Source: Phoronis australis
Taxonomy: Eukaryota; Phoronida; Phoronidae
Direction: 5' to 3'
DNA length: 64,000 nucleotides
Assembly: GCA_002633005.1 (NCBI GenBank)
Contig: NMRA01000560.1
Coordinates: forward strand, 81,848-145,847
A model generated the notes under the pieces. It saw only the letters and a program-made list of their open reading frames with translations. It made no database searches and was not told where the DNA came from. Numbering within the stretch: position 1 is the first letter of the stretch; each line of letters opens with the position of its first letter. This document shows, piece after piece, positions 10,957 through 22,260 of this stretch. Position numbers and translations under genes: made by a program.

Positions 10957-11220
10957 CTAAAGTCTCTTTAGCAATCTGCCTTCCGCCTGTGCCTCTGGCA
11001 CCGTGACTTCAGCCTCGCAGGCTAGCCTTCTCAACTTAGCCTCACGTGCTTGCCTTCACTCATCAGTTTCATCTTCGCGGCCTTGCCTTCTATCATCAGT
11101 TTCAGCCTCACGTGCTGCCATGTCATGGGTCTCAGCTTTTTATTTCTCGACTGAGCGCTTAAGTTCGTTCCCCTGGAGACCCATCTCTTGTCCGTGGGCA
11201 TTAACTCCCTTAGTTGTCAT
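10957..11220 (-). pseudogene. Gag-like N-terminal remnant of an LTR retrotransposon
   Basis: The minus strand from ATG at 11220 reads MTTKGVNAHGQ... then a highly charged stretch (REAETDDRRQGRED, RQAREAKLRRLA) to a stop at 10957, with two internal stop codons. Charged coiled-coil-like N-termini of this sort are common in Ty3/Gypsy Gag proteins. The neighbouring LTR-like sequence upstream on the same strand supports this. No capsid or zinc knuckle is seen; the body of the element is absent. Confidence 0.4.
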
Positions 11221-11306
11221 CTTGTCTCCGAAGTGAGTCGCTAACTCCAACGATCCACTTTATCGCAGCTTCTTGCCGCCAGTTACCACCTGTTGTGTTC
11301 GCCAAT

Positions 11307-11880
11307 TGTCACATTTTCCCCCGTTGATGGATGGCATCACGCTGTAACCGACCGGTTCTAATATCTCTCGGTGCGATGATAGACTGAAGACTGGTTCGAG
11401 TTAATGACTTTATTAATACTGACCGTATGTTCACAAGTCAATATACACAAAGCGTCTGACGCAATGTGTGTTCTATGCTCCAGCCAGTGCTGCGACGCCT
11501 TGACCTGTGATGAACACTTCAGTCACTTCCAGCAACTGCTAATCTTTGATTCAGTAACCTACTTCTTTCAAGCTGGTTATGTGTTGACTAATGCTGAAAC
11601 TGTTGATTCTAAAACTTCAACACAGCTCAAGTCTACTCTAACTCCACTTCAACTTCAGCTGAGATAAACTTCAATGTAAACTCAAATGAGCTCATCTGGC
11701 TCACAATAATCCGCAACTTGGTATTCATATTCTCTAACGTTATGAAACATTTCACGGATAAACAAACACATTCTGGAACTTTTCAGTAGTGAGTAAATTC
11801 GTTCTAGAACTGGTTTTCTGTAAACAAAAACAAGTATCTAGACTGTGGTTCAATTCACTAGCTACTGATGGGATGGAACA
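11307..11880 (-). mobile_element. Probable LTR (minus strand) next to the Gag remnant
   Basis: On the minus strand an AATAAA signal (near 11413) is followed by ~100 bp ending ...AATGTGACA, then ATTGGCGAACACAACAGG, where a primer-binding site would lie, and then the Gag-like ATG about 85 bp downstream. The order R/U5, TGACA end, PBS-like TGGCG and gag is typical of an LTR retroelement. The far LTR boundary (about 11870) is a guess, and no partner LTR is visible. Confidence 0.35.
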
Positions 11881-11954
11881 TTCCTCTAGAATGTTCTCTA
11901 GTTTTCTATTCTAAGCAATTTACATCACCACTAGCCTGTCCTCATTCTACTGGA

Positions 11955-12245
11955 GTGTCTTCCAGTGCTACTCTGCTCGATTTATTCGTCAAACTGGTAC
12001 ATCCGTGGCTGTGTTACGGCACTGAAATTTGGGGATTTAGGGACTACCATATCATTGTAAAGGTGCATTTGCGTTTTTGTAAAATTATTCTTGGGAGTAG
12101 GAGCCGCCTGCCCTAATGTTATAGTTTTAAGTGAATATGGGAGGTTCCATGTGTACACTAGATATTATGTAACATTGGTTAAATTCTGGTTTTAAGTCCT
12201 GAAGATGTCGTCTGACGGATACAGTTCAAGAAAAACTTTGCAGTA
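11955..12245 (+). pseudogene. LINE reverse transcriptase C-terminal fragment
   Basis: The frame beginning near 11955 reads LDLFVKLVHPWLCYGTEIWGF and VHLRFCKIILG. After a one-base frameshift at ~12112 it continues SEYGRFHVYTRYY, VKFWF-stop. The pattern LxPxLxYGxExWG...ExVHxRFCKxxLG...ELGRxP is that of the region after the RT palm in non-LTR retrotransposons. It is truncated on both sides, frameshifted and not functional. Confidence 0.65.
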
Positions 12246-13239
12246 GAACCGTACATAAAATTCGGTTTGCCACGAGTTTTCATCCAAACTACCTCGAAGT
12301 TTCGTTGTATCAGCCATACCTCCTTCCCTAGTTGTGAGTCGGTGGTATTTAAAATTGGCTATGATGATAAAATATCCCCTTTCTGTACAAGAAACTGTGG
12401 TGAAGGGGAATTGCATTTTTACGGTTAAAAAACGAAAAAATATCTTATGCAGAGAAATGTAGGATGTTTACATTTTATGACCTTGAACGCTATTGTTGTA
12501 CTTTGAGCATCTGGATTTATATACAATGGAATTAAGAATACGCGTACCGGGTACAAGTATGCACTTCCTGAAAGTATATATCCCATAATAGTCTATTTTT
12601 AATGTTTCCTCAATCTTTTACCTATTGTGTCACGTGACCATGTTTCTGTAGTAAAATTTGCCTTAAAATGTACATTGGTACCAAAACGAGGATATCATTA
12701 ACATGGTCAAATTTCAGTTGTTCATATCTCCCGTTTTGTTGCTCTTTTGCCTACCTTGTTCTTGAAAACGAGGTCTTTCTTGTTGGATAAAAGCTCCTAA
12801 TTATTATGAATTTGCTATTGAACGCATACGTGATTTCTACATTTTAACAGATGTTGAATACTGTCTTAATTATTTGTGGTAGCAACGCATTAGGGCCAAA
12901 AGTACAGTACTATTCATTTTGAGACCAATGAGCACGTTTCTTGAACTGTTCTATCAGTGGAATTAGACAGCTGGACTCCATCAGCCATTCTCCCCAGCAA
13001 TTTTTTGTCCTATCAAGCGAAAACAATGTATCCAAGATCTTATTACCCAATCACATGTAGTAAGGATTATCTTAGACAAACGGAACTTTAGTGATAGATA
13101 CATGTACACTGACATTTTTTGACTTAAACATTTCTTGTCTGACTATTCTTTTTGTGGGCTCGGGTTTTCAATTCTGTGCGCGCCAATACCACTACGATCA
13201 AACTTGTGAATATGTTATACTGTTGCGGGCATTTTTCAG
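12246..13239. other. Upstream intron or intergenic DNA before the lectin exon
   Basis: No exon with a signal peptide and a phase-1 donor could be identified, although the lectin exon at 13240 needs at least one upstream coding exon. A pyrimidine-rich run and GCATTTTTCAG precede that exon. Confidence 0.4.
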
Positions 13240-13452
13240 CAACCAACGTGGCCAAAAATAAAAAAGCAATGCAAATGTCAGACCATCCGTCAGGTGCCGC
13301 ATCGAAAGCTATAGATGGAAATGACAGTCCGATTTTTGGACACTCATCTTGCACGCACGTAAAAGATTGGGAGAATCACCCCTGGTGGAAGGTGGATTTG
13401 TTCGACATTCACCACGTCCATGGAGTCAAAATCACAAACAGACAGGCGTCCG
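13240..13452 (+). CDS. F-type lectin (fucolectin) domain, first exon
   Basis: Acceptor GCATTTTTCAG|CA and donor CGTCCG|GTACGT; 213 bp, phase 1 at both ends (71 codons). The translation has the hallmarks of the eel-fucolectin/tachylectin-4 domain: TNVAKNKKAMQMSDHPSGAAS, KAIDGN, SCTH, NHPWWKVDL, VKITNR. The family folds as a beta-sandwich and binds fucose or other glycans at the cell surface or in extracellular fluid. Usually N-R-x-D-x4-R/K plus a CC disulfide follows the last strand. Here the exon ends NRQASG, so the aspartate and the adjacent cysteines are missing, and canonical fucose binding is doubtful. The second half of the domain is the exon at 14454-14651. The start of the gene was not found. 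Confidence 0.85.
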
Positions 13453-14453
13453 GTACGTTGTTTTAATTTGCACTACTGCGTGATGCCGTGCGCTTTTCCA
13501 GGTGGAAACAACAGCCTTCACTGCGACGTTACTGTTACTCACAATTGAAGCCCTTACATTTCTGAGACAATATAGACGCTCACACTTTACGACATAACTG
13601 GATTTTTGTCCCATTGCTCTTGGCGCCATTGTGCTGAACATCGGAAATTTGCTCGAGGTTTGTAAAATTTGGAAACCTGCAAGTGGTGTATTAATCGAGG
13701 CCTTTTGACAATCGAGTAAGCTTAGGAATTCGCCAAGTAAGGACAGCAAAGGCCAAAGGCAACCATCGTTTTAATAAGGGAAATAACGCCAATTTACGCT
13801 GCTCCAGCCTATCAGTGAAAAATCAAATCTATTGTGTATACAATGATTCGCGAGAACCCTATAGTAGAATCAGGGCTGCGTTCAGTAGACTCATGACAAT
13901 TGCGGATTCGCACGATCACCCAAGATCACACAAAAACTCAAGAATAAACTACAGGACCTTCCTGGTGCACTCTATCAAAATGGCAGCTGCTAGAATGATT
14001 GGCTTTTTGGGAAGATTTTTGTGCTTTGACTGCGAATTTTTTCGAACTCGCTGCAGCAGGACACTGTAAATGGTATTAAAAAAAGAACACTTGCTCATGA
14101 TTTGTTGAACACCGTTTTGTGCAAATTTATTGAGTTTTGTGTTCCATATGGACGGCTGAAGTGAAGACCCGTGGAATTTCTAGTCCCAAGTGTCATATCT
14201 TGTAGTACATATATATAGAGAGAAGCTGAGGACGCCTGTGAACGTATCATCATGAACACTCATCACGCGGCTGGCGACATCATCTGTGTTGTCAGCGTCA
14301 GGGTCATCACTGATCATGTATTGGTCGTGGTCAAGACGTCGGTATTCTTGTTTTCGTCTTCAACCTCAATTTGAAGACCTTTATTCGATTTCTGCAAGTG
14401 TAGCTCTTTTCAGCACTTTCATTTAGTTCATACTCCTTTGGTTTTGTTACCAG
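13453..14453 (+). other. Intron within the lectin domain
   Basis: Phase-1 intron of 1001 bp. Near 13875 it contains GCGTTCAGTAGAC, a short match to the TIR of the MITEs at 26052 and 54477. No coding sequence is supported; open frames on both strands are incidental. Confidence 0.6.
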
Positions 14454-14651
14454 GAGAAAGATTACACGACGTAAAAGGTACAGTCGCCATATGGTACGAC
14501 AAACATGAGTGCTTCTTCTTCAAAGGCCCTGGAACGGGAGGGGAAAAGATATACAGGGAATGTCCAAGAGAACTAGCTGGACGTATTGTGCAGATTCAGT
14601 TAATGGCCGATTCAGCAATTCTGACCTTATGTGAGGTTGAGATTTATATGT
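14454..14651 (+). CDS. F-type lectin domain, second exon
   Basis: Acceptor TTTTGTTACCAG|GA, donor ATGT|GTGAGT; 198 bp, phase 1 in and out (66 codons). It encodes GERLHDVKGTVAIWYD, then GPGTGGEKIYRECPRELAGRIVQIQL, and ends TLCEVEIYM. These are the C-terminal strands of the F-type lectin fold, with the usual C...GRxVxIQL and LCEVEVY pattern. Joined with the preceding exon it gives a ~137-residue domain, the normal length. The symmetrical phase-1 borders make the domain a shuffleable module. The next phase-compatible exon is the SRCR exon at 18795. Confidence 0.85.
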
Positions 14652-14838
14652 GTGAGTATCCTCACAGTGGGCGTGTATTGCTTGTGTGAATACTGCCAAA
14701 GCATTGTAGCAGTACCTACTTTTGTTACTTTATATAATTGTCAGTCATGTAATCACAAGTGACTAAAAATTTTCGTTTCATTGAATTATTTTCGCCATAA
14801 CCCATAACGCTGCTTTTCAGTGATCTTTCTAAGCTTTA

Positions 14839-15915
14839 TTATGCGCCCCCGTTTGCGTATGTTGGGTGCACATTGTAGTCATCGAATGTGAACGTGTTGC
14901 TTTGTCATCATTCTTATTTGTACCCACGCCACAGGTCATGTTTCTTGTCCGGTCATCATGAAATTTTCACTCAGTAACTGTTTTATAAATGACTCGAAGC
15001 CTGTCATGTTTATTTGAAATGTGCCACAATATGGCACTGTGGCGGCCATTTATCATTCGCGGAGTTATCAGTTCAGCGATCGTTTGTCGGATTCTTCTGA
15101 ATCTGATATTTGACATGTAGAGAGATCTTGTAAAGTCCTAAGGAAAGGTGCCATCTGATTTTGATACAACCTACCGTTTTCTAGTTTTTTTTTGATATTT
15201 CGATGACTGCTCTATAAAAAGTTATTTTCATGCCGTATTTCCAGCGTTTCTTGACGGGTCTGTTTAAAACTTGGTATTTTTTAATGTGAAATTTGTTTCT
15301 CGGTCAAACTTACCGTTCTCGAAATATTCAAAATTTGCTGGTCCAATGGCTATTCTCTTATTGACTTGCTCCTCGCTGCACATGTGTTGGTCTATCGTAT
15401 TTTGGTACAGGTCACATTTTTCATGACTATTGTGATCGACATACAATCTATGAACAATGTTTTCCTCGTCATACTTTTGTGGGCAAAATCGGAGTTAAAA
15501 TGACGCTGTTGAGGCCAATATTAAATTTTGGTTTGTCAATAGGCCTTGTCAAGAACTATCGGGTATGTGCGATCCGTTTATCTGTACGACGTAAATTCGT
15601 ACCGTTCTCGTCTTATTCAAGATTTTCCGATGATCGGTGTTCAATTAAGTTTTCGTGTGGTATCTCAGGCTTCCCTTTAAGGATATTTCTGATTTTTATC
15701 ATGTGGATAAACCTCTTCAAGCTGTATTTGCATTATGCGAGAGGTTTCTGGTTCCAACTTACCGTTTTTTTTTTAGTTTTTCGAGTTTAATCGCTTGCAG
15801 CTCAATTATCGAAACTGCTGACCCATTGTCCAGAGTCCAGCTTCATGGAAATGGACTTAAGGCTTACGACTTCAGACTGTTGTTTAAGTTAAAACCGAAA
15901 ATATCGCTAAATTAA
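14839..15915. repeat. Diverged array of the hairpin-head ~150-bp repeat family
   Basis: Begins ATTATGCGCCCCCGTTTGCG..GGGTGCACATTGTAG, the same hairpin head as at 43450 and 48434. It is followed by loosely repeated ~140-180-bp units in which ACC(T/G)ACCGTT...(C/T)TCGA or similar recurs (about 15170, 15307, 15597, 15757). It is more decayed than the 43.4-kb array. It lies in the intron between lectin and SRCR exons. Open frames of ~100 codons on the + strand (15479-15915) are a by-product. Confidence 0.5.
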
Positions 15916-16000
15916 GATAGAAGACCAAAATTCGGCAAACACTGTTTCACGAAAACAAAGTCCGTTCTTAGTCTTCGCTCTTAACTTAGACAGAAATTAA

Positions 16001-16118
16001 GCCAGGATGGAGTTCAGTAACGTCAAGACCTACGCTATGACTTCGCTAAAATGCAAGACATTGCGAGATTACGTAAGATGTTGCCGTGTATTTTAAATGA
16101 GAACTCGTGAGCTCATTA
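16001..16118. mobile_element. Truncated MITE (TTCAGTA family)
   Basis: CCAGGATGGAGTTCAGTAACG...TTCGCTAAAATGCAAGAC...GAGATTACGTAAGATGTTGCCGTGTATTTTAAATGAGAACTCGTGA matches the left two thirds of the MITEs at 26052-26202 and 54477-54623. The right end is lost at the junction with the Gypsy remnant. Confidence 0.55.
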
Positions 16119-17349
16119 TAGGGAATGCTCTTGGAGTCAGCAAAGACATTGGTGCCGGTTGGCAGACACGAGATAGTTTCATGTCCGCAGTCACTACCAG
16201 TGCACAGTCTAAGAAGAGAGAAAATCCCATTAAGCCTTTGGCAGTGACTCTACCGGGTGTGGAAAGTCTCCGCGTTAGCAAGTTAGAGGATGAGCAACAA
16301 CACGCTCCTTCCCTACGTAAGGTCGTGGAACTTGCTTAGAACGACAAACCAGTAGGTACACGTAGTAGAGGTAAATACTGGTACGAGAAGCAAAATGGGT
16401 TCCTGTACCGAGTGTATGTTGATGAGACCATAGAGTTGCGTCAGATAAATGTCCCTGACAAATATCGACAACAGGTCATGACGCTAGCTCACGAGTCAAT
16501 TGTTCATGGGTACTTTGATGTGAAGAAGACCAGCAATAGAATAGCCAGCAACTTTTGTTGGCCAGGCGTTGGCTGTGACGTAAATCGTTTTTGCAGATCA
16601 TGTGGCATCTGCCAGCGGACAACTCCTAAAGGCAGGATCTCTAAAGTGGCCTTGGGTGAGATGCCACTTATGGAAGAACCATTCCAGGGTATCGCTGTTG
16701 ATTTGATCGATGCGATCCTGTGTCGCCAATTACCGGTGCATTCTCACCATCGTGGACTGTACCACAAGGTGCCCAGAGGCAATACATGTAGCTCTACCCA
16801 GAATAAAAGCTGAGCGAGTCGAGGAAGCACTATTTGAAACCTCTTGTAGAATGGTTTTCATTAGAAGTATTTGGTGACTGTGGGACACAGTTTACCTCAG
16901 AAGCGCTGAAAGATGTTGTTCGTTTAATATCCATGAGGATACTCCATACAATACAAAACGCAATAAATTGTGCGAGAGTATTAACGGTGTACTGAAAAGT
17001 ATGCTTCAGAAAATGTGCCAAGATCGTCTACTGGGTCCGGTACTTGCTAGCAGTACTGTTTGCCTACCGAGAGGTAACACAAGTGAGCACTGGTTTCTCG
17101 CTATTTAAATTGTTGTATAGTGGAACCGTTTAGAGGGCCCAAGCAGGTGCTTAAAGAATTTGTGGTTTGACAATGATTTCCGGAAGTACGAACCACTTAA
17201 GAGAATGTCCTTGACCTACGACATCGTCTGGAAGAGACATGCGAACTGATGCAGACAAACGTACGGAATGATAGAGAAGCATACAAGCACCATTATGACA
17301 AAAAGGTACCAGACCGTCGCTTCAAAGTTAGAGACCAAGTTTTGATATT
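16119..17349 (+). pseudogene. Ty3/Gypsy integrase remnant
   Basis: With several frameshifts and stops, the + strand shows the integrase H2C2 zinc finger: AHESIVHGYFDVKKTSNRI..FCWPGV..DVNRFCRSCGICQR (16481-16620). Next come TTPKGRISKVALGEMPLMEEPFQGIAVDLI and core pieces: FGDCGTQFTSEALKDV at ~16870-16915 and INGVLKSMLQKMCQDR, LLAVLFAYREV, STGFSLFELLY, KQVLKEF up to ~17150. The post-core stretch YKHHYDKK..RRFKVRDQVLIL follows (17280-17350). This is the order of a Metaviridae integrase. It is inactive. It lies within the lectin/SRCR intron, in the same orientation as the gene. Confidence 0.8.
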
Positions 17350-18060
17350 GAGGATTGATTTTCGTAAAGGCTACTGGTAAGTCACTGTGACAGAGGAATC
17401 ACGGCCTAAGGCCCCGTTTGTAGTACAAAGAGCAAGTTTGTAAAGGTGTAAAGATGCTATTGGGTCTGGTAAACTCGGCAGCTACCTTCAACCGCATGAT
17501 GAGGAAGATGTTGGCAGGAACACATTATACAAAACATTATTTAGATGACATTCTCTGCCACAATATGACCTGAACGGAACACATTGGCACATTCCGATAT
17601 ACTTTCCAAAGTGTACCAGAGGCTGGACTAACAATCCGATCCGCCAAATGGTTGGATTTCGTTCTGTCGATTTCGTTGGACATGTGGTCGGTGAAGAACA
17701 TTGGGCAATGGACGAAAAAAGGCTGGGACGCGTGCGAGATGCATCACGATCCAGAATGAAGAAAGGAGTTCATTCTTTTCTCGGGTTGACTTGCTACTAC
17801 AGGAAGTTCATTCCAAACTTCGCTGAAATCGCTGCAATGGGAGGATGCACAGCAACATTTGCTCGACTCACTTCGAGACTTACTGACAAGAGCACACATA
17901 CTGAGACTACCTGATTTTAGTGGATTTAGTGGACTCGTTTTTGTTCAGAATGATGTGTCAGTTACAAGTATAGACTGTGTTTTCTTCCTGTAGAATGATG
18001 ATGGCAGGTTCCCAGTGCCATGTGCCAAAAAAGGTACACTCACATCAAACATTGGTGTCA
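17350..18060 (+). pseudogene. Ty3/Gypsy reverse transcriptase / RNase H remnant
   Basis: Starts abruptly at the RT motif IDFRKGYW(Q)VTVTEESRPK and continues through GLVNSAATFNRMMRKM-like and HYTxHYLDDILCH-like sequence (in shifted frames), FRSVDFVGHVVGEEHWAMDEKR, KKGVHSFLGLTCYYRKFIPNFAEIAA, then LRLPDFSG, FVQNDVS (start of RNase H) and NDDGRFPVPCAKK. Normal Gypsy order is RT-RNaseH-integrase, but here RT follows integrase directly at ~17349. The locus is therefore a rearranged or composite remnant. Confidence 0.8.
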
Positions 18061-18961
<901 letters not shown>

Positions 18962-18965
18962 TAAG

Positions 18966-18991
18966 AATATATATACATATATGTATATCTA

Positions 18992-19027
<36 letters not shown>
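18966..19027. repeat. TA-rich microsatellite in the SRCR intron
   Basis: TATATACATATATGTATATCTATC followed by a (TA)n run. Its counterpart at 21987-22055 has a different (TA)n length, as expected for two alleles. Confidence 0.8.
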
Positions 19028-19031
<4 letters not shown>

Positions 19032-19233
19032 CGCATACTTATTTACATACACATACATGGACACATACATAAATACAAATATCACCACAATAATCTGACT
19101 TACATATGTACAGCTTATAGAGAACTCGACAAACGTTTATTGTTTGGTGTTCACCCTTGAAGAAGTATTGAAACTCATAGTTCACATTCACCTTAATTAG
19201 TTAGAAGACGGAAAGCTAATGCACATCTATAAT

Positions 19234-21709
19234 GGGGCTATTCGGAAAATCTACAATAACTAGAGGGCGTGCGTGTACTAGTGGTGATAGATTAACAGCC
19301 TCGATTTGGCGAGCCCTTTAAATACATGGTGAAATGGCTTGCAGCCGTGCCAACTGAATCTGAGATTGCGTAAAAAGGGTGCTTCTATGAGAGGAAGTAA
19401 GCACGACCTCATACAAAGGTAAGGTTTGTGATTATTTTTACGATTATTCCATGATTATTCTACCGATGCCTGTTAACTGAGGCACTCGCCGATGTCGACT
19501 TCGCGGCAGTCAGTCGCCAGCCAGAGTCTGGTTAATCTTTATATATTGTGATATGTGATACGATACTTGACGTAGCAATCGGGATCTTTTCGTACATCAA
19601 AGCATTAGTATTGTTTGGAATGATTTCTAAAACTTTATCAGTGATAGTTACATCAATCAATGCTTAATGTTTATGCAGTCAACTCGATACAGGTTAATGA
19701 GTTAAGATTACAATCCAATCCCAATGGTCAAGGGTACGTGAGTGATAAATATCCATTGCATTAGACTATTTGTTTACTCCCTGTCATATGTCTTCTGGCA
19801 ATCTGTTACACGTTGAAATGGAAATCTATCACGTCAGTTTTCACGTAACCTTTGGTTTTTAGGTTTGAAGGCTTGTACCGTGCAGAGGAGATATGCTGTT
19901 TTGCTACTTGTATCAATTGTAAAACCAGATATATATTACATTTTCCGAATTCACAGTGACTGAATAGTCTTAACTCATGCCTTGAAATGTTGCAAGTCGT
20001 TATAAATTCAAATGACTGCATTTTTGTGAAAATTGCATTTTTGATGGTGCCTTACGATTTGTAATTCCTCTTAAACAACAGAAAGATTATCCATCATTTT
20101 TAAATGACCCAAGTCTTCATATCTTCTATTAGAAGAAAAACGGTTCCCACAACTTTAGGCTAGAAGTATGCTTGACAGACCCATGAACCTGTAATCGGAG
20201 TTTAAAATTGCTGGAAGTATCAAAATTAAAAAGGCTTGAAAATGGGTAACAAAGGTGTGAAGTTGTCTCAAAAAACTGGTATATTTTACAGACAAGTGAT
20301 GCGTTTAAAGAATTGTTATGGCTAGGGATAAAAAATGACACAGTTTTATGCAATACTCATTATATACACCCTTGGTTTCTGAAAATAGTAATTATTTACT
20401 TTTATGTGCAACTGTATACCAATCACCATATATTTTTGAAAAAAAGTGATAACATTTTTGATCCAATCTGGAGTACTTAATTATTCATATTTCAATATTT
20501 GTTCCAGGAGCAGTGACATTTTAAGACCACTTCAAGCTGTATCATAGACAAGCTTTGTTACTCCGTTCTCTTCCCACAGCACTTCCACACACCAGCAGTG
20601 CTGCTTGGCACAATGTGCAAGTCAGTGGCCCTGGAGAAATGTGAATCGCAGTACTAAGTTACCATAAGACAATGTGCCAGTGGAGTGTCTGTGTATCCAG
20701 ATGAACTATATCTGACTGCTACACAAATAAGCCTTGTTGGTGAGGATGCCCTTTCATAGGCAATGAGTCATGTGTGGACAATAGTTTATTTCCTTTCCTG
20801 GAAGAAACATGAGGGACTGAAGCTAAAGAAGACCTAGTCACACTCTGGTCTAGTTCAGAGTCTGATTTTGGGCTCAAAACGATTCAAGTGATATGCTGCT
20901 GTGTTTACCTTCAAGGGTCTAATTGTGGATGTTATTGAGGCTGAATGAGGTTACATGAAAGAAAGCCACGTGTTGAAACTGGACCTTTTTTACAAGCGCT
21001 TCTATAGGCCATTGAAACTAGAACCCAGTGAAATGAAAACCAAAAGCTGAGTGACATTAAATTTTCCTTTCCAAAGAAAGGCTTTATACTATTGGTAAAA
21101 ACTTTTCAATTTGGTACAGATTATGGGGAAATGACATTCAGTGACTGCATCGATTGTCTTATTGTATGTTTTCAATTGTAGCTAGCTGCTATGTTCAAGA
21201 TTCGAGAATAAACAATTATCAGTGTATTTAAAAACAAATGGCAAACTGAAAAAGCACAGAAAGAAACATTGCGAGGGAGTCCATAATCAGGCATATCAGG
21301 TGCTGAATTACTGAATAACGTTCAATTCTCTCAGGTTATTGCTGAAGGATTGCTTTTCACTTTGTCCAACAGTGAAATAGATGGTCAGGCGGTTGGTTTC
21401 AGTTGTTTTTTTCTTGCCTGTAACAGAATAGAAATATTACCAAATTGTAAAAGAAAAGGCAAGACAAAACTACTTTTGTAAGGCAGAACATACTTGACAT
21501 TTCATCTTCATGTTTATGTGTAGAAACTAATAACCTTTGTACCCAAGTCTTATTTAATAACTGCATAAAAATATGTGAAACAGGCTAAAAGTGATTTAAC
21601 AATGTGTATTTTTCATGACACTTAAAATGTGCTTCTGATCTCAACAAGTAAAATTCATTCTAGGTGTCAATTTTTTTCCAATGCAATGTTACGACATTTA
21701 CTGAATTAA
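19234..21709 (-). mobile_element. GGGGC element copy D, internally deleted, cut by assembly gap
   Basis: Reverse-oriented copy. Its right terminus (GGGGCTATTCGGAAAATCTAC on the + strand) is at 19234 and the body runs to the N gap at 21710, where TTACTGAATTAA corresponds to about 30685 of copy B. Relative to copy B about 350 bp are missing (the segment 32490-32835) near 19900. The exon-2-like ORF lies at about 21417 downwards on the minus strand. Its A-run keeps frame, but an insertion gives a stop four codons early. The left ~1 kb is lost at the gap. Confidence 0.8.
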
Positions 21710-21721
21710 NNNNNNNNNNNN
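21710..21721. other. Assembly gap (12 N)
   Basis: Twelve N. Sequence to the right (21722 onward) repeats 18701-19233, so the gap probably joins two haplotypes rather than spanning unique DNA. Confidence 0.95.
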
Positions 21722-21802
21722 TGCACTTCGAACCCGGAAACCTCGAAATGACGTCATGTTAAACATTTCTATAACACCTAATACAACAAATTTTATTTCT
21801 AA

Positions 21803-21982
<180 letters not shown>

Positions 21983-21986
21983 TAAG

Positions 21987-22008
21987 AATATATATACGTA
22001 TATGTATA

Positions 22009-22055
<47 letters not shown>
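21987..22055. repeat. TA-rich microsatellite, allele 2
   Basis: TATATACGTATATGTATATC then (TA)n; it differs in length and composition from 18966-19027. Confidence 0.8.
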
Positions 22056-22058
<3 letters not shown>

Positions 22059-22260
22059 CATACGCATACTTATTTACATACACATACATGTACACATACA
22101 TAAATACAAATATCACCACAATAATCTGACTTACATATGTACAGCTTATAGAGAAGTCGACAAACGTTTATTGTTTGGTGTTCACTCTTGAAGAAGTATT
22201 GAAACTCATAGTTCACATTCACCTTAATTAGTTAGAAGACGGAAAGCTAACGCACATCTA

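Noticed and set aside
15479-15915. Two overlapping ~100-codon + frames in the lectin intron
   Set aside because: They lie in a decayed repeat array; hydrophobic residues come from T-rich runs; no splice signals or motif.
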